A DNA stretch of 10,761 nucleotides from an uncultured Mollicutes bacterium (GTDB taxonomy: Bacteria; Bacillota_I; Bacilli_A; RFN20; CAG-826), in assembly GCA_900549975.1 (NCBI GenBank), contig URQK01000053.1:1-10761 (forward strand), in the 5' to 3' direction. The notes beneath the pieces are model-generated. The model saw nothing but the letters and a program-made list of their open reading frames with translations, ran no database searches and was not told the DNA's origin. Positions within the stretch are counted from its first letter, which is position 1. Each line of letters opens with the position of its first letter. A program made the position numbers and the translations under genes. Below, piece by piece: positions 5,655 through 10,761 of this stretch.

Positions 5655-7527
5655 AACAATTAGTGTAGAGTTAGATACTACAAGTGTAGGTAATGTTGAA
5701 GTTGATTTTTATCAAAATGAAAAGTTATTAAAACATTGTACATTTAATTCTAATAAACATGTAGAAGAAGTAGTAACTTTAAGTGATGCATTATTATGGT
5801 CAAGCGATAGTCCTAATTTAGTAAAAGCAAAATTTAAATTTAATCAAGATGAACAATTTGTACGTTTTGGTCTAAGAACTATTGAACTTTCTAAAGAAAA
5901 AGGATTATTAATTAATGGAAAACGTGAAATTCTTCTTGGAGCATGTATTCATCATGATAATGGTTTAATTGGAGCTAGAAATATTGATTTTGCTGAATAT
6001 CGTAAAGCTAAATTATTAAAAGATGCTGGATATAACGCTGTTAGAAGTGCCCATAATCCATGTTCTAAAGCATTCTTGGATGCATGTGATGAATTAGGCT
6101 TATATGTCTTAGATGAATACGTGGACTGTTGGTATATTCATAAAACATATTATGATTATGTTTTACATATGGAACAAAACTATGAACATGATTTAAAATT
6201 AATGTCTGATAAAGACTATAACCACCCAAGTGTTATTATGTATTCTATTGGTAATGAAGTTAGTGAAACTGGACAAAAGAAAGGTATTGAATTAACACGT
6301 AAAATGACAGAATATTTACATTCTATCGATTATCGTTATGTTACTTGTGGAGTAAATATTTTCTTTAATTTATTAAGTTCGATGAACTTAGGTGTATATT
6401 CGGATAAAAAAGCCCAAAAAGAACTAAAATCAAAAAAGAAAAAGAAATCAGTGGGTAGTGAATTCTTTAATGATTTAACAGGTATTATGGGGGCATCATT
6501 TATGAAAATTGGCGCTACTCTTCATAGGTGTGATGTTAAAACTCGTGATGCTTTTGCCGCTCTTGATGTAGCGGGATATAATTATGGCATTAAGCGTTAT
6601 AAACATGACTTAAAGAAATATCCAAATCGTTTTATTTTAGGAACAGAAACATTTTGTTCTGATGCAGATGTCTTTTATGAACTTGCTAAAAAGAATCCAC
6701 GTTTAATTGGTGATTTTGTTTGGGCAGGTATTGATTATATTGGTGAAGTTGGTATTGGCTCTTGGACGGTAGATGAATATTGTGATAATGATTTCTCACA
6801 TTCTGTTGGTTGGCTAACCGCAGGAAGTGGAAGAATAGACATTACTGGTAAAAAACTTAGTGAAATGGATTTTATGCAAGTAGCGTTTGATCAAAAAGTA
6901 ATAGCTATTGGTGTTGTACCAGTTAATCATTATAAAAGAAAACATTCCCCATCCGCGTGGAAATGTTCAATGGCTTTAGATAATTGGTCTTATGATGGAT
7001 TTGAAGGTAAAACTACTGAAGTAGAAGTATATACTAAAGCGCCATTTATTGAATTATATTTAAATGGAAAATTATTAAAAAGAAAGAAAACTAAAAAAAC
7101 ATTGAATGTGTTTAAAGTTAAGTATCAACCAGGTGAATTAAAAGCACAAGCGTATGATAAAGATTATAATTTAATTGGTGAAGCAATTATTCGAAGTGGC
7201 AATAACGTAGTTACTTTAACAGGAACTAGTGAATCTAATGAATTTAAAGAAAATGATTTAGTTTATGTACGATTCATGTTTAGTGATAAAAACGGCGTAG
7301 TTAAACCAGCGATAAAAGACAATATAACTATTGATAATGTTGAAAATGGCACATTATTAGGATTTGGTAATGGTTGTTCTTATTCTAAAGAAGGATATTT
7401 AAATAATACCACTTCCACATATTATGGCGAGGCTTTAGCAATTATTAAACCAGATAATAAAGGTGATGTTAAAGTAAATGCTAGTTCAAAATATGGAGAT
7501 GTAGAAGTAGTAGTAAAGAAAATATAA
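5635..7527 (+). CDS. C-terminal fragment of the GH2 enzyme carrying both catalytic residues
   Basis: This frame is open from just after TAA 5632-5634, and native GH2 sequence resumes about 5653 (KTISVELDTTS). It carries the linker domain, the complete barrel and the C-terminal domains. No convincing start codon with a ribosome binding site is seen at the beginning. The TTG at 6076 lies inside the conserved run AFLDACDELGLYVLDE and is not a credible start. A Lys-rich segment (KSKKKKKS, about 6430-6450) lies within the barrel region, before the nucleophile. Treat it as the second half of the broken gene rather than a separate gene. Confidence 0.75.
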   Translation, partial: VSSYSDKTISVELDTTSVGNVEVDFYQNEKLLKHCTFNSNKHVEEVVTLSDALLWSSDSPNLVKAKFKFNQDEQFVRFGLRTIELSKEKGLLINGKREILLGACIHHDNGLIGARNIDFAEYRKAKLLKDAGYNAVRSAHNPCSKAFLDACDELGLYVLDEYVDCWYIHKTYYDYVLHMEQNYEHDLKLMSDKDYNHPSVIMYSIGNEVSETGQKKGIELTRKMTEYLHSIDYRYVTCGVNIFFNLLSSMNLGVYSDKKAQKELKSKKKKKSVGSEFFNDLTGIMGASFMKIGATLHRCDVKTRDAFAALDVAGYNYGIKRYKHDLKKYPNRFILGTETFCSDADVFYELAKKNPRLIGDFVWAGIDYIGEVGIGSWTVDEYCDNDFSHSVGWLTAGSGRIDITGKKLSEMDFMQVAFDQKVIAIGVVPVNHYKRKHSPSAWKCSMALDNWSYDGFEGKTTEVEVYTKAPFIELYLNGKLLKRKKTKKTLNVFKVKYQPGELKAQAYDKDYNLIGEAIIRSGNNVVTLTGTSESNEFKENDLVYVRFMFSDKNGVVKPAIKDNITIDNVENGTLLGFGNGCSYSKEGYLNNTTSTYYGEALAIIKPDNKGDVKVNASSKYGDVEVVVKKI

Positions 7528-7535
7528 GTTGAAAG

Positions 7536-7564
7536 TGTCTAGAATTTGTTTCTAGACATTTTTT
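7536..7564 (+). terminator. Rho-independent terminator after the GH2 gene
   Basis: TGTCTAGA at 7536-7543 pairs perfectly with TCTAGACA at 7551-7558 around a seven-base loop, followed by TTTTTT to 7564. It lies nine bases after the GH2 stop. Confidence 0.9.
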
Positions 7565-7574
7565 AATAAATATT

Positions 7575-7603
7575 TTGTATCGTTTTCATTATCGTTTTAA
7601 AAT
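7575..7603 (+). promoter_or_regulatory. Possible enolase promoter
   Basis: TTGTAT at 7575-7580 and TAAAAT at 7598-7603 are 17 bases apart. The -35 matches only three of six positions. The enolase gene must be transcribed from this short gap because a terminator closes the GH2 unit just upstream. Another -10-like string (TATACT, 7624-7629) lacks a -35 partner. Confidence 0.35.
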
Positions 7604-7658
7604 ATCGGAAATTTTTTTCTTATTATACTAATAATATAAGAAAAGGAGATTTTAAAAG

Positions 7659-8963
7659 ATGAATAAAATTACAAATGTATACGCCCGTGAAGTACTTGAT
7701 TCACGTGGTAATCCAACAGTTGAAGTAGAAGTTACTCTTGAAAGTGGCTTAGTAGGAAGAGCAATTGTTCCTAGTGGCGCTTCAACAGGAGAAAATGAAG
7801 CACTTGAACTTCGTGATGGTGACAAGTCTAGATTTCAAGGAAAAGGTGTTTTAAAAGCAGTTAAAAATGTTAATGAAATTATTAAACCAGCTATATTAGG
7901 AATGGATGTTACTAATCAGATTGCTATTGATAACACATTATTAAAATTAGATGGGACACCATTTAAATCAAAATTAGGCGCTAACGCAATGCTTGGTGTT
8001 TCACTTGCTTGTGCAATTGCGGCTTCTAAAGCACACAATATGCCTTTATATCAATATTTAGGCGGACCTAACGCTAAAGTATTACCTACTCCAATGATGA
8101 ATGTTATTAATGGAGGTGCCCATGCTGATTCAACTGTCGATTTCCAAGAATTTTTCATTATTCCAGCAGGATTTAAAACATTTCATGAAGCCTTAAGAGC
8201 GGGTGTTGAAACATTCCATGCTTTAAAGAATGTCTTAAAATCAAAAGGCTATGAAACTGGTGTTGGTGATGAAGGTGGATTTGCTCCAAGTTGCAAACAC
8301 GGAAATACTGAACCATTAGAATTAATTATGGAAGCTATTAAAAAAGCAGGATATAAACCAGGTAAAGAAATTTTCTTAGGAATGGATGTTGCCGCTAGTG
8401 AATTCTATAATCCAGAAACTAAAAAATATGATTTAGTTAAGAGTGGACAAGGTTCTAAAACTAGTGAAGAAATGATTGAATGGTTTGAAAGCATGATTAA
8501 AGAATACCCAATTATTACTATTGAAGATGGTTTAGGCGAATCTGACTGGAAAGGTTGGAAGAAGTTAACTGATCGTTTAGACGATAAGATTCAATTAGTT
8601 GGTGATGATTTATTTGTTACTAATATTGGATTCTTAAGAAAAGGTATTGTAAATCATGTTGCTAATAGTATTTTAATTAAAGTTAATCAAATTGGTACTT
8701 TAACTGAAACACTTGATACCATTAGAATGGCTCAAACAAATGGTTACACTACAATGGTCTCACATAGATCTGGTGAAACTGAAGATACGACAATTGCTGA
8801 TTTAAGTGTTGCTGTTAATGCTGGACAAATTAAGACAGGATCTGCTTCACGAACTGATCGTATGGCAAAATACAATCAATTATTACGTATTGAAGATCAA
8901 TTAGGTGATTCGGCTGTATTTGAAGGATTACACGCATTTAAAAAATATAGATTTGAAAAATAA
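7659..8963 (+). CDS. eno: Enolase (phosphopyruvate hydratase)
   Basis: A complete 434-residue bacterial enolase that converts 2-phosphoglycerate to phosphoenolpyruvate in glycolysis, in the cytoplasm. The family landmarks are all present: AREVLDSRGNPTVEVEV at the start, PSGASTGENEALELRDGD (loop 1), NGGAHADSTVDFQEF, proton donor E205 in GVGDEGG, metal ligands D243, E289 and D316, the general base K341 in LIKVNQIGT, and the signature SHRSGETEDTTIADLSV with H369-R370-S371. Length is normal. AAGGAGAT at 7643-7650 precedes the ATG by eight bases. It is a single-gene unit between two terminators. Because the enzyme is universal and intact, it shows that the region as a whole is ordinary chromosome rather than a decayed island. 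Confidence 0.98.
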   Translation: MNKITNVYAREVLDSRGNPTVEVEVTLESGLVGRAIVPSGASTGENEALELRDGDKSRFQGKGVLKAVKNVNEIIKPAILGMDVTNQIAIDNTLLKLDGTPFKSKLGANAMLGVSLACAIAASKAHNMPLYQYLGGPNAKVLPTPMMNVINGGAHADSTVDFQEFFIIPAGFKTFHEALRAGVETFHALKNVLKSKGYETGVGDEGGFAPSCKHGNTEPLELIMEAIKKAGYKPGKEIFLGMDVAASEFYNPETKKYDLVKSGQGSKTSEEMIEWFESMIKEYPIITIEDGLGESDWKGWKKLTDRLDDKIQLVGDDLFVTNIGFLRKGIVNHVANSILIKVNQIGTLTETLDTIRMAQTNGYTTMVSHRSGETEDTTIADLSVAVNAGQIKTGSASRTDRMAKYNQLLRIEDQLGDSAVFEGLHAFKKYRFEK

Positions 8964-8980
8964 TAACTAAAATCTAAATT

Positions 8981-9016
8981 AAAAAACTATTGCACTAAAA
9001 TTCAATAGTTTTTTTA
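8981..9016 (+). terminator. Rho-independent terminator after enolase
   Basis: AAAACTATTG at 8983-8992 pairs perfectly with CAATAGTTTT at 9003-9012 (extendable by two A-T pairs) around the ten-base loop CACTAAAATT, with a T run to 9016. The same loop motif recurs on the opposite strand at 9071-9082. Confidence 0.9.
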
Positions 9017-9053
9017 CGCTTAATCTGTTAATTTAAATTGATAATTATATCTA

Positions 9054-9093
9054 CAACTCCAAATTCTACTAATTTTAGTGCATTTTGGAGTTG
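9054..9093. repeat. Inverted repeat forming a 10-bp hairpin between convergent genes
   Basis: CAACTCCAAA at 9054-9063 pairs perfectly with TTTGGAGTTG at 9084-9093 around a 20-base loop. No T run follows on either strand, so it is not an obvious terminator. Its loop holds AATTTTAGTGCA (9071-9082), the reverse complement of TGCACTAAAATT at 8991-9002 in the enolase terminator. Confidence 0.7.
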
Positions 9094-9131
9094 AATAAAA
9101 TTAAAAGATAAAAATACTTAGCAAAACCAAA

Positions 9132-9161
9132 TAAAAAACCGTTGAGCTTTAAAAACTCAAC
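9132..9161 (-). terminator. Terminator of the SPFH gene (minus strand)
   Basis: GTTGAG (9141-9146) and CTCAAC (9156-9161) form a six-pair stem. Read on the minus strand the hairpin is followed by GG and a run of six Ts (complement of 9133-9138). It sits about 17 bases past the SPFH stop codon. A short T run (9165-9169) on the other side gives it some activity for plus-strand transcripts too. Confidence 0.75.
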
Positions 9162-9177
9162 AGCTTTTTGCACTTAA

Positions 9178-10395
9178 TTATTCACCCGTACTTGGGTTAG
9201 AAGGGATGATAATATCAACATTATCTTTACCAGTCATAACACTAGGAAGTTTTCCATCCCATTTTTCTAAATATTCTAAGTATTTAACAAATTCTACAAC
9301 GATATTTAAATCATCTTTTGTATGTGTTTCATCATATACAATAGAATATTTTGTACTTGCTAATGAAGTTGATATTGTTGTTTTAATTAAATTATCTTCT
9401 TCGTAATTGACCATAACACCAACGTTAGGATATGTATTTGTTTCTGATTCAACTGTTTTTTTAGAAACTATTTCGTTAGTTTGTATATTTTCTTTAACTG
9501 TTTCTACACTTTGAATATAAGTTTCATTTACTTTAAAACCTAATGATTTAGATAATTCTACAATTTTTAAAGCCATAGCTTCAGCAGAAGCAGAGGCAAT
9601 GATTTTTTGACTTTCAGCATCACCACGAGCAGCTTCAATTTTAGCTTGTGCAGTTAATTTTGCGACTTCTAATTCTTGCTCTGCTTTCGTAATAGCGGCT
9701 TCTTTTTGCTGTTCTGCGACCACTTTATCTTCAACAGCTTTTTCAAATTCATCGGTAAAATCAATATTAGTTAAGTTAACTGCAGTAACTTGTACATAAT
9801 ATTTATTTCCAACTGTTTCTTTAACAACATTTTCAACTTCTGGAGATATTTTTGCTCTTGTTTCGATAATTTTCATCGCAGTGTATTTAGATAATATTGA
9901 TTTAGTATTATCATCAGCAACTTTTTCAATTCTTTGTCCTAAAGAATCCATATTTGTGTATTCAGTTAAAATATTTTCCGCTTTTCTAGGATCAATTTTA
10001 AATTGCACTGTCATTTGTATATTCATAGTTTGAGCATCGCTAGAATAAGAACTAGTATTAATTTCTAATTTTTGTACAGTAGTATCAAAATATGTGTAAT
10101 TTGTGGTTAAACAAAAATCGAAATATGTTCCCGGTAAACGAGTGCCAACTACTTTACCTAAACTTTTAACAACGGCAACTTGTCCGGCTTCTACTTGATG
10201 GAAAGATCCTGGTATCAAAATAGTTCCTATTAAAGAAACAAGTAAACCGATAATAGAAATCTTGTTGAGTTTCTTTTTATTACCGTTAGTTACATCAATA
10301 ATTTTTCCTTTCTTTGTGTTGGTGGAAACTGCAATTCCTACCAAAAATAGAATAATAAGTGCAGCAAAAACGACAAATAAAATAGACTTAATCAT
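9178..10395 (-). CDS. SPFH/band-7 (prohibitin-like) membrane protein
   Basis: A 405-residue protein with two hydrophobic helices (about 4-24 and 46-62), then an SPFH/band-7 domain (about 65-235: GQVAVVKSLGKVVGTRLPGTYF, then the long strand/helix core). An Ala/Glu/Lys-rich coiled coil follows (about 218-285: KEAAITKAEQELEVAKL...ARGDAESQKIIASASAEAMAL). SPFH proteins form large membrane-bound rings that organise lipid domains and control membrane proteases or transporters. The tail from about 286 to 365 is a polar stretch that I do not recognise. The last part (YLEYLEKWDGKLPSVMTG) matches the usual end of bacterial prohibitin-like proteins, so the tail looks like an insertion of about 80 residues. 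AAGGAGG (minus strand, 10411-10405) lies nine bases before the ATG. It is a single-gene unit preceded by a manganese-type riboswitch. Confidence 0.9.
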   Translation of the reverse strand: MIKSILFVVFAALIILFLVGIAVSTNTKKGKIIDVTNGNKKKLNKISIIGLLVSLIGTILIPGSFHQVEAGQVAVVKSLGKVVGTRLPGTYFDFCLTTNYTYFDTTVQKLEINTSSYSSDAQTMNIQMTVQFKIDPRKAENILTEYTNMDSLGQRIEKVADDNTKSILSKYTAMKIIETRAKISPEVENVVKETVGNKYYVQVTAVNLTNIDFTDEFEKAVEDKVVAEQQKEAAITKAEQELEVAKLTAQAKIEAARGDAESQKIIASASAEAMALKIVELSKSLGFKVNETYIQSVETVKENIQTNEIVSKKTVESETNTYPNVGVMVNYEEDNLIKTTISTSLASTKYSIVYDETHTKDDLNIVVEFVKYLEYLEKWDGKLPSVMTGKDNVDIIIPSNPSTGE

Positions 10396-10431
10396 AATTA
10401 TTTTCCTCCTTGATTATAGTTTATTTCCATG

Positions 10432-10462
10432 AAAAAAGATCATGGGGTCTTACCATGATCTT
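10432..10462 (-). terminator. Riboswitch-controlled intrinsic terminator in the SPFH leader
   Basis: On the minus strand AAGATCATGG (10462-10453) pairs perfectly with CCATGATCTT (10445-10436) around a seven-base loop and runs into TTTTTT (to 10432). It lies between the aptamer and the ribosome binding site, so it must be overcome to express the gene. Its first arm overlaps the closing strand of aptamer helix P1 (10458-10452), so the two structures exclude each other. Confidence 0.88.
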
Positions 10463-10542
10463 GCGAAATCTTTTATTGATTAGTAATCCCAGTTTTATTA
10501 AACGGGTGTGTTGAGATTACTCGAGTACGCTACTCCTCAGGT
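10452..10542 (-). ncRNA. yybP-ykoY-type manganese riboswitch aptamer
   Basis: Read on the minus strand, the elements match the layout I know for the yybP-ykoY class (for example the Lactococcus lactis representative). P1 strand ACCUGA (10542-10537) leads straight into the conserved loop GGAGUAGCG (10536-10528). A small hairpin UACUCGAGUA (10527-10518) follows. Then comes a longer helix AAUCUC/GGGAUU (10518-10513 with 10490-10485) whose loop carries UCAACACACCCGU. A second small hairpin AAUC...GAUU (about 10481-10467) is next, then the conserved GCAAGA (10463... downward), and finally the P1 partner UCAUGGU (10458-10452, one bulged U). Members of this class bind Mn2+ between the two conserved loops. 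Since P1 competes with the terminator's first arm, ligand binding should favour read-through (an ON switch). Assignment is by motif order, not by a covariance model. Confidence 0.85.
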
Positions 10543-10548
10543 GTTTTT

Positions 10549-10577
10549 ATAGTACCATAAATCCATAGCATTTTCAA
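10549..10577 (-). promoter_or_regulatory. Promoter of the riboswitch-SPFH unit
   Basis: On the minus strand TTGAAA (10577-10572, five of six matches to the -35 consensus) and TACTAT (10554-10549) are exactly 17 bases apart. Transcription would begin near 10542, right at the first base of the riboswitch helix P1. Confidence 0.8.
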
Positions 10578-10761
10578 TATTATTACCAAAAGTTATACAT
10601 ATTTTGAAAAATTATGATAAGCTGCTTGATAAAAATATTTAAATGCTTTTTGCTTCTAAAGATTTACAAAAAAATTAAACAAAATGTCCAAACATTTTTA
10701 TTTTTAGTGAATAATAGGAAAAAAGTATTAATTTATTAAATTAATAACTATTACAAGATTT
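10578..10761. other. AT-rich non-coding end of the window with a weak hairpin
   Basis: No open frame of interest, RNA gene or strong promoter was seen on either strand. AAAATGT (10681-10687) and ACATTTT (10692-10698) form a seven-pair hairpin with a four-base loop and T-rich flanks on both strands. It may terminate a minus-strand gene lying beyond the right edge. Confidence 0.4.

Larger units (their letters stand above)
5163..7527 (+). pseudogene. GH2 beta-galactosidase-type glycoside hydrolase, broken by a foreign 90-base block
   Basis: Read as one gene, this span would encode a GH2 enzyme of about 788 residues, a usual length, with no signal peptide and so cytoplasmic. The intact parts are: the N-terminal sugar-binding jelly-roll domain up to NADQPNSRWYTGS (5163-5561); the immunoglobulin-like domain from about 5653; the TIM barrel with IHHDNG, VRSAHNP, acid/base Glu in GNEVSE (codon 6256-6258) and nucleophile Glu in GTETF (codon 6646-6648); and C-terminal beta domains (DUF4982-like VYTKAPFIELYLNGK and an invasin-like domain). 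The expected continuation GIYR... is missing and replaced by GC-rich sequence at 5562-5651. This leaves upstream and downstream parts in different frames and makes a TAA at 5652. As given, no full-length enzyme can be made. Whether the break is biological or an assembly/engineering artefact is open. Confidence 0.85.

Noticed and set aside
6076..7527. Separate 483-residue gene starting at TTG 6076
   Set aside because: The TTG encodes the Leu of a conserved GH2 stretch (AFLDACDELG) and the frame is open with GH2-like sequence far upstream. It is the rear part of the broken GH2 gene.
9206..9406. Plus-strand 66-residue open frame inside the SPFH gene
   Set aside because: Antisense to a clear coding sequence and no start signal.
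10413..10418. TATAAT on the minus strand just before the SPFH ribosome binding site
   Set aside because: Transcription would begin inside the ribosome binding site; the TTGAAA-17-TACTAT promoter upstream of the riboswitch is far better placed.

Overview
The window comes from a low-GC, Gram-positive-type bacterium, probably a Bacillota/Bacilli relative or a relative of the Mollicutes. The basis is strong AT bias, A/T-ending codons, TAA as the stop of every gene, AGGAGG-type ribosome binding sites, compact hairpin-plus-T-run terminators, a lipoprotein and an AgrA/LytTR-type regulator. Tryptophan is encoded by TGG throughout and no in-frame TGA was seen, so nothing points to a reassigned UGA codon. 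The species cannot be named from the sequence.

Layout. (1) 2-994: the end of a GHKL sensor histidine kinase overlaps a complete LytTR response regulator, closed by a terminator. (2) 1047-5077: a three-gene operon with a good promoter and an operator-like palindrome matching the cre consensus. It encodes a family 3 glycoside hydrolase with swapped domain order and membrane segments at both ends, a four-helix membrane protein of unknown function, and a lipoprotein of unknown function. It ends in a strong terminator. Together these look like a membrane-held sugar-processing unit on the cell surface. (3) 5136-7564: a cytoplasmic family 2 glycoside hydrolase (beta-galactosidase type) that is broken. 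About 90 bases at 5562-5651 are GC-rich and codon-atypical, replace the expected end of the first domain and shift the frame. (4) 7659-9016: enolase with its terminator. (5) 9017-9177: convergent intergenic region with further hairpins and a recurring TGCACTAAAATT-like motif. (6) 9178-10577, minus strand: an SPFH/band-7 membrane protein. Its leader has the architecture of the yybP-ykoY manganese riboswitch, with its own promoter, aptamer and overlapping terminator. (7) 10578-10761: AT-rich non-coding sequence with one weak hairpin.

The two most notable items are the manganese-type riboswitch directly in front of an SPFH protein gene, a target I do not recall for this RNA class, and the composition-discordant 90-base block that breaks the GH2 gene. 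The block may be an assembly chimera, an artificial insertion or a real recombination event; the sequence alone does not decide.
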